DNA from: an uncultured Opitutia bacterium
Lineage (GTDB): Bacteria; Verrucomicrobiota; Verrucomicrobiia; Opitutales; UBA953
Reading direction: 5' to 3'
Length of the DNA: 64,000 nucleotides
Assembly (NCBI GenBank): GCA_903913915.1
Contig: CAIWNE010000086.1
Coordinates: 1-64,000 of the forward strand
Shown: piece after piece, positions 57,501 to 64,000 of the stretch
How positions within the stretch are numbered: the first letter of the stretch is position 1
Layout: every line of letters starts with the position of its first letter
Notes under the pieces: generated by a model
Told to the model about the DNA's origin: nothing
The model's database searches: none
What the model saw: the letters and a program-made list of their open reading frames with translations, nothing else
Position numbers and translations under genes: made by a program

Positions 57501-57848
57501 TTTGTCCAGGAACGCCGTCAGTTCGGCCTGCGCGCGCGGCCAGTCCTTGATGAAGAAGTGGCAGAGCGCCTTGCGGAACAGGACGACGGCCTTGAGCTTC
57601 GGTTCGACGTCGACGGCCTTGGCGTCAAGTTGCTCATACTGCTCGAGCGCCTCCTTGTACTTCTTCTCCTCGAGGCTCTTCTCGGCGGCCTTGTAGAGGA
57701 TCGAGAGCGGGTCTTCCTGCTTCTCGGCGGCGGGCGCTGCCTTCTTGGTCTGCGCGCGGAGGACGCCGGCGACCGGGGTCACGGCGATCAGGACGGCGAG
57801 CAGGGCCGCCTTGGCCAATTTATAGGTGCGGGACTCTTGGATAAGCAT
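54513..57848 (-). CDS. Large secreted tetratricopeptide-repeat protein heading the ExbBD operon
   Basis: Protein of 1111 aa. N-terminal signal peptide or anchor (about 10-32), then an almost continuous array of TPR-like helical pairs, for example YKEALEQYEQLDAKAV, WPRAQAELTAFLDKYPKG and KKYAEALSLCNEAI. A Lys/Glu-rich coiled-coil region with EKEAITNK and VERRDKVVKDDV lies around 560-740. It resembles TPR proteins linked to ExbB/ExbD (compare the YbgF/CpoB role beside Tol-Pal) but is far larger. First gene of the five-gene operon; the next gene begins after four bases. Periplasmic location is inferred from the signal. Likely a scaffold for an envelope-spanning complex. Confidence 0.8.
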   Translation of the reverse strand: MLIQESRTYKLAKAALLAVLIAVTPVAGVLRAQTKKAAPAAEKQEDPLSILYKAAEKSLEEKKYKEALEQYEQLDAKAVDVEPKLKAVVLFRKALCHFFIKDWPRAQAELTAFLDKYPKGTEDFFDGDNRRGTAELLLIEALSKQGKWELALGRLEKIRTNTLARPEERVNAFTLSAQIIVDRAKIGTDEAKREAYSQAIALLKQATADGINTPERREAAYKLVEMYTKLGLTKEASQLKNEIDARSNGSPVEVVRSNFQRLEIGDARFAAAESAADETFRADFYRQALLNYQGTLRRANLSSSFGRAIEAKQAEADTMTKNFPKPNPEQAANIEKAKQEVAQFKKIQEEFNANKDYDAFISYRIGLCLLELKRPWEAHVAFLDIFENSPGFSRISGAYYYHILALRRIGRNNEAQAKCKEFISKFPKDDQVSAIALILGDISQEREEFPEAIEHYKWVKANVKTLTPEVEEEIDFRIAACLFSQVDWAPAQKAFEEFLKKHERSPVRQQVLYMNALCSFFQGKYKETKVDFDKYEQEYPKGQFIPDVRYRQAIVRFGVNPPDIEGTIKLCEAWLADYAKTNTDDVIAQTPEVYTLIGDAHMRLADEVDKKVKAADLDVRANAKSSDKAKYVEIRTKLEKEKEAITNKAIDAYEAAAKSARTNPQALEFVLGELRKLLPGRGEHKRMRDLFKEIFDWNHNDPKAMTYLYEVIRSTERMGDMPEFAAESEKIRKAFSAQLAEARKKVDEVERRDKVVKDDVDAAKAAVKKLSADLEAELSKVEAKRQSSIADQKKRALKILSEAVADSINDRTQEGTEKLTGFLAEKLARKIKRVKAGAKPEPGAYTSADAEKELTKLLRLEDHHDSLIAQARGLFALGQLAVFTREPEKTAANFAKIAATYKAEELNPTILALVGDSLLAKGDHKKAAEYFGYILEHSRSSEYADYGFAGLAEIAFADKKYAEALSLCNEAIDNNILMAKELDLRFTRARSLAELSKYAEAKKEFEEIAKTKEWRGEKTAASLYWLGLMAERQATDEKGYAEAVAYYRRCFMTWKKYEVWAARSYFGAAKLFATKLNQKDAAKQLLKEMLEKERIKDTREAQEAKAYLLGL

Positions 57849-57989
57849 CGAGGGAGGGGAGCGTTAAGCTCCGCATCGGGGGTGCGTTGAAATTGCCCAT
57901 ACGCCCAAGGAATGCCAAGCAATAAGCCCCCCATGCCGCCTTGGTGGTTCGCCTCGTTTACGGCTCCCGGGCCGTCCGATGTGAATAAC

Positions 57990-58928
57990 TCAGGCCCCGG
58001 GCTTGATGCCGGTGGCAAGAAGCGTCTCGAAGCCCGGTTCCTTGACCTCCTTGGCCACCACGCGGACTTCGGATTGGCTGAAGCCAGCCTCCTCGATCCA
58101 GTCGTGGAGTTCGTTCTCTTTGAATCCGAGCCAGCGGTCGGCGTAAAGTTCGCGCGCCTTTTCGAAACGGTGCGCCCTGAGGTCCAGGATCAGCAGGCGA
58201 CCGCCCGGCTTGAGGATGCGGAACGCCTCGGCGAGGGCCTGTCGGGGGTTCTCGGCGTGGTGCAGGGCTTGGCTCAGCAGGGCGAGGTCGATGCTTCGGT
58301 CCGGCAGGGGGACCTTCTCGATGTTCCCGAGGACATAGGTGAGGTTCCGTAGGTGTTCCTTCTTGGCCAGGGCGCGTCCGACCTGGACCATGCGCGGGGA
58401 GTTGTCGACGCAGTGGACGCTTTCCGCCTGACGGGCGAGCAGGCGTGACAGCGTGCCGTCGCCGGCGCCGAGGTCGGCGATGCGCACGCGGGGCGTGAGC
58501 AGGAAGAGCATCTGGCCGATTGCTTCCCAGGAACGGCCCGGGCAGTAGTTGCGGCCGAGGCGGTCGGCGACCAGGTTGAAGTGCTGTTCGGCCTTCTGGC
58601 GGCGCTTCTCGATGATGCGCTGCAAGGCGCGCTGGTCGGCCGCTGATTTCGGTTCGCGGGCGCTCGCTTCCAGCGCGGCTTCGACGATGCCGGCGACGCT
58701 CACCGGAAGGTCGCGGGCGAGGGCGTAGAACGACTTCTTGCCGTCGCGTCGGTCGTTCACCAGCTGGGCCTTGCGGAGCAGGGCGAGGTGGGTCGAGATG
58801 CGCGACTGGGGGAGGCCGAGGATTTCCTGCAGTTCGCCGACCGCCAGCTCGCCCCGGTGCAGCAGGTGGAGCATCCGAGACCGGGTCGGGTCGGCCAGTA
58901 GGCGCAGGGTTTCCCAAGGGTCGGACAT
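57990..58928 (-). CDS. ArsR-type HTH regulator fused to a SAM-dependent methyltransferase
   Basis: Two-domain protein of 312 aa from the ATG at 58928. Residues about 1-85 form a winged helix of ArsR type (LRLLADPTRSRMLHLLHRGELAVGELQEILGLPQSRISTHLALL) without obvious metal-binding cysteines. Residues about 130-312 form a class I methyltransferase with the SAM motif IADLGAGDGTLSRLL and LILDLRAH later. Such fusions may sense SAM or SAH and control methionine-cycle genes; that is family-level inference, and no methionine gene lies next to it. The frame opens further upstream (59060), but that part overlaps the greA terminator. Monocistronic by appearance. Confidence 0.88.
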   Translation of the reverse strand: MSDPWETLRLLADPTRSRMLHLLHRGELAVGELQEILGLPQSRISTHLALLRKAQLVNDRRDGKKSFYALARDLPVSVAGIVEAALEASAREPKSAADQRALQRIIEKRRQKAEQHFNLVADRLGRNYCPGRSWEAIGQMLFLLTPRVRIADLGAGDGTLSRLLARQAESVHCVDNSPRMVQVGRALAKKEHLRNLTYVLGNIEKVPLPDRSIDLALLSQALHHAENPRQALAEAFRILKPGGRLLILDLRAHRFEKARELYADRWLGFKENELHDWIEEAGFSQSEVRVVAKEVKEPGFETLLATGIKPGA

Positions 58929-58957
58929 GCGGGCAGGTTGGACCACGTCGGTATCCT

Positions 58958-58990
58958 TGTCAAAAGAGGAAGCCCCGTTTCCGGGGCTTC
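58958..58990 (-). terminator. Intrinsic terminator after greA
   Basis: Minus-strand stem GAAGCCCCG/CGGGGCTTC (about 58982-58990 with 58969-58977) followed by CTCTTTTGAC, 28 bases after the GreA stop and before the ArsR-methyltransferase start. Confidence 0.8.
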
Positions 58991-59017
58991 GACGTTGCTG
59001 GCCTGTGGGCGGGGCGC

Positions 59018-60985
59018 TTAGCGCTTGTCGACCCAGCGGGAGATGCGGACGACGGTCCACGACTCGGCCTTGCCGTTGATGTTGGTCGTGAACGTCTCGC
59101 CGGTCCTGTGGTTGAGGAACTGCTTGGCCAGCGGGGAGATGTACGAGAGGATGTTCTGCTCGGGCTTGCCGTCCCAGGCGCCGAGCAGGTCGTAGGCGAT
59201 CTCCGTCTGGTCGGAGCCGCGGCGGAGGACCACGCTGGAGCCGACGCTGATGGTGTCCGTGTTGGCTTCCTTGAAATCGGTGACCTTGGCCTTCTTCAGC
59301 AGCGCGTCGAGCTCGGCGCGGCGGGCGGAGAGGGTGTCGTGGTCCTGGCGGGCCATCTTATATTCGGAATTCTCCTTCAAGTCGCCGAGTTCCTTGGCGA
59401 GCTGGATGGCTTCCTTGACCGCGGGCAGGCGCACCTTGACGATGTCCTCGAGCTCGCGCTCCTTTTCTTCCTTGGAGGCCTTGGAGACGAGGAGTTCCTT
59501 CTCCTCGGCTTCGGAGCCGGAGTGCTTGGACTTGGCGAGGCGCTGGACGTGCGGCTCGATCTTGGCGAGGCGCGAGAGGAGGGCCTTCTTGGTCATCTCG
59601 TCGAAGCCCTGGCTGCTCATCATCGTCCGGGTGAGGTCGAAGATGGTCTCGCTGTCGGCCTTCTTGCCGGAAGCGGGGGCGAGGATGCTGGAGATGAGTT
59701 CCTTGTCCTTGATCAGCTCGTTGGCGAGCGGGATGCGGGCCGTGGAATTGGACTCGAGCGACTCGGTGTCGATGGAGGACAGGATGGCGCCGAGGAGCGA
59801 AGGATTGATGAGGCGTCCGACGATGTCGGCGTACTTCTTGGAGTCGCGGTTCTTGATGACCCAGATGATGACCGGGGCGCGGAGTTCGCGGGTCTCGAGC
59901 CACTGGGAGAAGCGGTCGGCGACGGCGCCGCCGAGTTCCTGGTCGCAGAGGTAGGCGATGGATTCGGAGACGAGCTTGGCGGAGCCGCTCTTCGTGCCGC
60001 CGATGTCGCGGTTGCGGAGGAGGTCGAAGGCGCGTTCGGACCAGTTGTCGCCGTGGTGGGCGCGCACGAGGTCGAGCAGGCTGCGGATCTTCTCGGTGGT
60101 GTGAGGGATGTTCAGCGCCACGAGGGCGAGGTCGCTTTCGGAGCAGAGGGCGATGATCTCGGAGGCGGTGGGGCTGACGGTCTCGACGTTCTCGACGGCG
60201 GAGCGGAAGAATTTGTCGCGGTTCCAGATGCCGCCGAGGATGGCCGGGAGGTTGTCGCGCTTGCGGGCGGACTCGAGCTTCTTGATCTCCTTGGCGAGGT
60301 CGGCGGAGACCTTGTCCAGGTTGGCGGCGGTAGCGGCCGAGCGGGTCTCCGCTGCGGCGCTGGTGGCGAGCTCTTCGAGGAGGACGAGCTTACGTTCGAA
60401 ATTCGGGGCGCTTTCGTACTGGGCGAACAGGTCTTCGCCGAGGTCCTTGGGGGCTTCGAGGAGGGCGTAGAGGCCTCCTTTTCGCTCAGGGACGAGGATG
60501 GCGCGGTCCTTGCGGAGGGCGGCGCGGGCCTTGGTCCACCAGGCCTTGAAGGAGGTGGCGCGGTCCTTGCCGGCAGGCAGGGAGGCGAAGTGGATGCGGT
60601 CGAGGTTGGCTTCGAGCGCGTAAGAGGTGCATTCGCCGGTCGGGTATTCGGCAAGCAGGGCCTTCACGATGCCGGCCGGATCGTTGGCGACGAGGTTGGC
60701 GATCTCCGCCTTGGAGGACTCGGCGTAGGCCTTGGCGACGACGCCGTTGGGGTTGATGACCTCGATTTTTCCGAGGAAGAAGGCCGCATCCATGGTGTGC
60801 CCCTTCTTGTTCTGCTCCGGGAAGTCGACGGTCAGGCGCTTGGTGGCCTCGTCGTAGGTGCGGATGATGCCGATACCCCAGGCTTGGTGGAGGCAGAAGG
60901 CCGGCTGACCCGTGGCGACCAAGTCGATGGCGGCCTGCAGGGAGTTGATTTTACCACCTTGTGGGTTGGGGGCCTTGTTGCTCAT
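59018..60985 (-). CDS. greA: Transcription elongation factor GreA with long N-terminal extension
   Basis: Rescues backtracked RNA polymerase by stimulating transcript cleavage. Only the last 150 or so of 655 residues are the usual GreA: the coiled-coil tip with LKENSEYKMARQDHD (acidic tip residues preserved) and the C-terminal FKBP-like domain with ISPLAKQFLNHRTGE. The first 500 residues form a largely helical extension that begins with QAWGIGIIRTYDEATKRLTVDFP, a possible CarD/SH3-like beta unit, then helical repeats. Chlamydia GreA is similarly long (about 715 aa), so this is a PVC trait. Start at 60985 (MSNKAPNP) is preferred to 61012. Divergent from rlmN. Confidence 0.88.
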   Translation of the reverse strand: MSNKAPNPQGGKINSLQAAIDLVATGQPAFCLHQAWGIGIIRTYDEATKRLTVDFPEQNKKGHTMDAAFFLGKIEVINPNGVVAKAYAESSKAEIANLVANDPAGIVKALLAEYPTGECTSYALEANLDRIHFASLPAGKDRATSFKAWWTKARAALRKDRAILVPERKGGLYALLEAPKDLGEDLFAQYESAPNFERKLVLLEELATSAAAETRSAATAANLDKVSADLAKEIKKLESARKRDNLPAILGGIWNRDKFFRSAVENVETVSPTASEIIALCSESDLALVALNIPHTTEKIRSLLDLVRAHHGDNWSERAFDLLRNRDIGGTKSGSAKLVSESIAYLCDQELGGAVADRFSQWLETRELRAPVIIWVIKNRDSKKYADIVGRLINPSLLGAILSSIDTESLESNSTARIPLANELIKDKELISSILAPASGKKADSETIFDLTRTMMSSQGFDEMTKKALLSRLAKIEPHVQRLAKSKHSGSEAEEKELLVSKASKEEKERELEDIVKVRLPAVKEAIQLAKELGDLKENSEYKMARQDHDTLSARRAELDALLKKAKVTDFKEANTDTISVGSSVVLRRGSDQTEIAYDLLGAWDGKPEQNILSYISPLAKQFLNHRTGETFTTNINGKAESWTVVRISRWVDKR

Positions 60986-61085
60986 TGCAAAAGTGGGTTT
61001 TGGGCATAACAATTCTCACTTGCAAGCAGGAAGGCTGGGGGCTTTGGGGTCTATGCCTCGATGGCCCTCCCGACCTGCGTCCCAC

Positions 61086-62216
61086 ATGGCCTTTAAGCCC
61101 GAAAAACCCTCAATCCACGGCGAAACCCCCGAGACCCTCGGCGAGCGGTTGGTCGCGGACGGCCACCCCCGCTACCGGTCGGGCCAGATTTTCGAATGGC
61201 TCTACCCCCGCCGGGCCGAGACGCCGGAGGCGATGACCAATCTGCCGGCTAATCTCCGGGCTTGGCTGGCCGCCAACTATGACTTCGAGGCCACCGGCCT
61301 GGTCCAGCGCAAGGCTTCCTCCGACGTCACCCAGAAGATCCTCCAGCGCCTCCGCGATGGCTCCTTGATCGAGACGGTCATCATCCGCGCTCCGATGGAA
61401 GGGGTGGGCCAGGAGAAGTCCCGCCGCACGATCTGCATCTCGACCCAGGTGGGCTGCGCCTACGGCTGCAAGTTCTGCGCCTCGGGCCTCGAAGGCTGGA
61501 AGCGCGACCTCTCGGTCGGCGAAATCGTCTCCCAGCTCGTCCAGGTCTGCCGTATCGAGGACAAGGCCGACCCGGCCCGCGCCGCCGAAGGGCTGGCGTC
61601 CTTCGATAATATCGTTGTCATGGGCATGGGCGAGCCGCTGGCCAACTACGACAACCTGCTGGCCGCGCTGCGCATCGTCAACGCGCCCTGGGGCTTCGGC
61701 TTCGGCGCCCGTCGGGTGACGATCTCCACCTCGGGCGTCGTGCCGAAGATCCTCAAGCTGGCCGAAGAGCCCCTCGGCTTCCGCCTCGCCATCAGCCTGC
61801 ACGGCGCGACCAACGAGGTCCGCAACCAGATCATGCCGGTGAACAAGAAGTTCCCGCTCGAGGAACTCATCCCTGCCGCCAAGGCCTTCGCCCGCAAGCA
61901 TGGCCGTATGCTGACGCTCGAATTCATCCTCATCGAGGACATCAACGACTCGCTGGAGCAGGCCAAGAAGCTCGCCGTCATCGCCCGCGAGCTCCATGCC
62001 CACGTCAACCTGATCCCTTACAACAAGGTCGAAGGCCTGCCTTGGGTCCGCCCGTCCCTGACGCGTCAGGACCGCTTCGTGAAGGAGCTCCGCGCGCTCG
62101 GCGTGACGGCCACGTTGCGTCGCGAGAAAGGCCATGACATCGACGCGGCCTGCGGACAGCTCCGCCTCCAGAAGGAGAAGGAACTGCGGGTGGATCCGCC
62201 GCCCGCGGCGGCCTAG
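61086..62216 (+). CDS. rlmN: Dual-specificity 23S rRNA / tRNA adenine-C2 methyltransferase
   Basis: Radical-SAM enzyme methylating A2503 of 23S rRNA and A37 of some tRNAs. The 376-aa protein has the iron-sulphur cysteines C124, C128 and C131 in CAYGCKFC, the GGE-equivalent MGMGEPLANYDN, and the methyl-carrier cysteine region DIDAACGQL near the C-terminus. N-terminal helical domain with RYRSGQIFEWLY is typical. The ATG at 61086 is chosen because homology starts there; the frame opens from 60912. Tail-to-tail overlap with rpe: the two stops share the tetranucleotide CTAG. Confidence 0.95.
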   Translation: MAFKPEKPSIHGETPETLGERLVADGHPRYRSGQIFEWLYPRRAETPEAMTNLPANLRAWLAANYDFEATGLVQRKASSDVTQKILQRLRDGSLIETVIIRAPMEGVGQEKSRRTICISTQVGCAYGCKFCASGLEGWKRDLSVGEIVSQLVQVCRIEDKADPARAAEGLASFDNIVVMGMGEPLANYDNLLAALRIVNAPWGFGFGARRVTISTSGVVPKILKLAEEPLGFRLAISLHGATNEVRNQIMPVNKKFPLEELIPAAKAFARKHGRMLTLEFILIEDINDSLEQAKKLAVIARELHAHVNLIPYNKVEGLPWVRPSLTRQDRFVKELRALGVTATLRREKGHDIDAACGQLRLQKEKELRVDPPPAAA

Positions 62217-62863
62217 GCCGTCAGCGCGGCCGCGAAGGCCTTGCGGTCCGGCGCCTTGAAGAAGGCCGTGCCGGCCACCAATGTGTCCGCGCCTGCCTCG
62301 CGGCAGCGTCGGCCGGTCTCGACGTTGATGCCGCCGTCGACCTCGAGGCGGAAAGCCGCTCCCCGTCGGGCGCGTTCGGCGGCGATGAAGCGGATGCTGT
62401 CGAGGACGGAAGGGATGAAGGACTGCCCGCCGAAGCCGGGGAAGACCGTCATGCAGAGCACGAGGTCGACGTCGTCGAGGTAAGGCAGCACGCGACGCGG
62501 GTCGGCGTCGGGATTCATCGCGATGCCGGCGGTCAGTCCGGCGGCCTTGATCGCCGCGATGGTCTTGGCCACGTCATGGTCTGCCTCGACGTGGACCGTG
62601 AGGCGTTCGGCGCCGGCCTTGGCGAAGGCTTCGACGTAGCGGTCCGGGTGGCTGAGCATCAGGTGCACGTCGAAGTGCAGCTTGGTCAGCGGACGAAGGT
62701 CGGCGACGACCTGCGGGCCGAAGCTGATGTTGGGCACGAAGTGCCCGTCCATGATGTCGACATGCAGCCAGGTCAGGCCGGCTTCCTCCACCATACGCAC
62801 GCCTTGCGCGAAGGCGCCGTGGTTGGCGGCGAGCAGCGAGGGCGCGACGACGGCGGGGTTCAT
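62213..62863 (-). CDS. rpe: Ribulose-phosphate 3-epimerase
   Basis: Interconverts ribulose 5-phosphate and xylulose 5-phosphate in the pentose phosphate pathway. The 216-aa TIM-barrel protein shows PSLLAAN at the first strand, HVDIMDGHFVPNISFGP with metal-binding His and Asp, HFDVHLMLSHPDRY, MTVFPGFGGQSF and VDGGIN. All metal ligands appear present. It follows lptE by two bases and is the last gene of a bamD-lptE-rpe unit. The stop overlaps the rlmN stop on the other strand. Confidence 0.96.
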   Translation of the reverse strand: MNPAVVAPSLLAANHGAFAQGVRMVEEAGLTWLHVDIMDGHFVPNISFGPQVVADLRPLTKLHFDVHLMLSHPDRYVEAFAKAGAERLTVHVEADHDVAKTIAAIKAAGLTAGIAMNPDADPRRVLPYLDDVDLVLCMTVFPGFGGQSFIPSVLDSIRFIAAERARRGAAFRLEVDGGINVETGRRCREAGADTLVAGTAFFKAPDRKAFAAALTA

Positions 62864-62865
62864 GC

Positions 62866-63351
62866 TTACCAGGCGGTGGTCGCCGCCTCGCGGACCTGCG
62901 AGGCGATGTCGCCGAAGAGCGTGGGTCCGAGGCTGAGTTCCTCGGCGGCGGGGTCGCCGGAGATCTGGAGCGTGGCGGTGGAGCGGAACACCCGGTCCTT
63001 GAAGAGCACGTGCTTGCCTCCTTCGGTCGTGAGCGTGCAGCGCACCTCGAAGGTCACGCGGTAGCTTGTGAAAGTGTAGGCGTCGCCGGTCTTGGTCGTG
63101 AAGCCTTCGCGCTGATAGCGGGTGACCTCGGCCTCGAGGAGGGCGTCACCGGGGCCGATCTTGACGCGCGGGTCGGCCGACAGGGCTTCGAGGAGCTTCT
63201 CGTGCAGCACGGCATGGGTGCCGGTGCGTGACGTGGAATTGCGCACGGGCGCGACGTCGATCGTGCGGAAGGCGAGCTTGGGGCCGCCGAGATGATAGGC
63301 GGAGCAGCCGGTCAGCATGGCGGCGGCGAATAGGGCGAACAGGCGCTTCAT
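62866..63351 (-). CDS. lptE: LPS-assembly lipoprotein LptE-like
   Basis: Predicted outer-membrane lipoprotein of 161 aa that would help LptD insert lipopolysaccharide. Signal peptide with lipobox LTGC (lipid cysteine at about C15), followed by the characteristic YHLGGP and a beta-rich body (FRTIDVAPVRNSTSRTG, then VTRYQREGF) as in the LptE family. Sequence conservation is low in this family, so the call rests on fold pattern and position. Its ATG overlaps the stop of the BamD-like gene upstream (ATGA), implying coupled translation. It implies an LPS-bearing outer membrane. Confidence 0.8.
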   Translation of the reverse strand: MKRLFALFAAAMLTGCSAYHLGGPKLAFRTIDVAPVRNSTSRTGTHAVLHEKLLEALSADPRVKIGPGDALLEAEVTRYQREGFTTKTGDAYTFTSYRVTFEVRCTLTTEGGKHVLFKDRVFRSTATLQISGDPAAEELSLGPTLFGDIASQVREAATTAW

Positions 63352-64000
63352 CGGCGTTCTGTGTCGGTGGCGGATTTGGGGGCCTCCTTCTTGAAGCCGA
63401 GCGCGTCGAGTTCGTCGCCCACGACCTGAGGTTTGGCTTCCGTGCCGATGCGCGGACGGGGATAGGTGCCCAGGAGGCGGTCCGCGATGGTCTTCGGCGG
63501 ATTCGGGTCCTTCTGGATGCGGGCGAGGAGTTCTTCGGCTTCCTTCGCGGCGGCGGATTCGGGGGCGATGTTGCGGCAGGCGTTGGCCATCAGTTTCGCT
63601 CCTTCCGGGTTGTTGCGGTCGAAGAAGTAGAACTTGGCGAGGGCCAGTCGGGCTCGGGCGGCGCGGTCGCGCAGGATCGCGATCTGTTCGATGGCCTGCT
63701 TGGCGCGAGGGTCTTTGGGGAACTGGTCGGCCAGGGTGCGCCAATGGTCGGCGGCTTCGATCGTCGTTGCCTGGTCCCAGGCCGGTCCGAGCGATTCCTT
63801 GCCGCGCAGCGTGGCGAGCATCTCGAGCGCCTCGGGGGCGAACTTCGAGCCCGGGTAGTCGCTGACGATGCGTTCGAGGGCTTCGTTCGTCTTCGCGTCG
63901 AGGGCGCGCTCCTTGGCGAGGCGGGCGGTGCGGATCAGGCATTCGTCGGCCAGCGGTCCGTTAGGGGCGAGGCGTAGGGCTTTCTGCCAGAGGGCGATGG
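63348..64000 (-). CDS. Outer-membrane assembly protein BamD-like (partial, 5' end beyond window)
   Basis: The reading frame runs off the right edge with about 216 codons visible. The visible part begins IALWQKALRLAPNGPLADE and contains TPR-like helix pairs with DYPGSKFAPEALEMLA and ADQFPKDPRAKQAIEQI, the arrangement of BamD/YfiO proteins. The C-terminal tail (about 60 residues) is Pro/Lys-rich and lower in complexity. Expected role: periplasmic lipoprotein partner of BamA in folding outer-membrane barrels. The lipobox, if any, lies beyond the window, so the assignment is provisional. Translation is coupled to lptE by an ATGA overlap. Confidence 0.7.
   Translation of the reverse strand, partial: IALWQKALRLAPNGPLADECLIRTARLAKERALDAKTNEALERIVSDYPGSKFAPEALEMLATLRGKESLGPAWDQATTIEAADHWRTLADQFPKDPRAKQAIEQIAILRDRAARARLALAKFYFFDRNNPEGAKLMANACRNIAPESAAAKEAEELLARIQKDPNPPKTIADRLLGTYPRPRIGTEAKPQVVGDELDALGFKKEAPKSATDTERR

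Noticed and set aside
53823..57890. A 1355-codon plus-strand open frame opposite the large TPR gene
   Set aside because: It is the antisense frame of a GC-rich, Lys/Glu-rich helical gene; such frames stay open by codon bias. Its product is a low-complexity Gly/Leu/Val/Asp-rich chain without domains, while the minus strand has a signal peptide, TPRs and operon context.

Overview
The window is GC-rich chromosomal DNA that looks like the core genome of a Gram-negative bacterium of the PVC superphylum, most likely Verrucomicrobiota and perhaps Opitutia. The pointers are a GreA with a very long N-terminal extension (otherwise known to me from Chlamydia), a DUF4337 protein, TPR/ExbB/ExbD modules, a TIGR03663-like membrane protein, outer-membrane proteins (porin-like barrel, LptE, BamD-like) and many start codons without a Shine-Dalgarno sequence. 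The taxonomic assignment is an inference; no 16S gene is present. I saw no CRISPR array, insertion sequence, prophage or replication origin.

Layout. 1-7.4 kb: an unexplained structured stretch, RNase Y (-), RodA and RNase G (+), and a P1B-4 metal-exporting ATPase (-) divergent from a tandem ribbon-helix-helix protein with a lysine-rich tail. 7.5-10.7 kb: isocitrate dehydrogenase, an outer-membrane barrel, and ribosomal proteins L13 and S9, the latter with a one-base frameshift. 10.8-17.5 kb: arginine genes argC-J-B-D-F-G (argH not in the window). 17.6-24.9 kb: tRNA-Cys, ispF, ndk, a DUF4337 protein, serS, tilS, ftsH, coaE. 25.0-30.9 kb: type IV pilus/type II secretion motor genes pilB-pilT-pilB-pilC, without pilins. 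31-37.3 kb: an initiator-type tRNA-Met, two paralogous membrane-anchored vWA proteins, a hot-dog thioesterase, a polytopic membrane protein and an ApbE-like protein. 37.3-49.1 kb: a TPR protein, a YyaL-like thioredoxin-domain protein, mutL, uvrB, a HAD phosphatase, a GlcD-like oxidase and glutamine-dependent nadE. 49.2-51.5 kb: thrB-thrC. 51.5-57.8 kb: a minus-strand operon of two periplasmic TPR/repeat proteins, ExbB and two ExbDs. 58-64 kb: an ArsR-methyltransferase fusion, the long GreA, rlmN, rpe, lptE and a partial BamD-like gene.

How they fit together. Most genes are housekeeping: arginine and threonine synthesis, translation, tRNA modification, RNA decay, DNA repair, envelope assembly. 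The most interesting link is between two loci. Both vWA proteins carry a TonB/TolA-like S-xxx-H motif in their single membrane helix, while the ExbB-ExbD-ExbD operon has no TonB or TolA partner beside it. I infer that the vWA proteins could be the force-transmitting partners of such an energised complex. This is a hypothesis from sequence motifs only.

The single-base lesion in rpsI is most simply a sequencing or assembly error, because S9 is a core ribosomal protein and both halves of the gene are otherwise intact.
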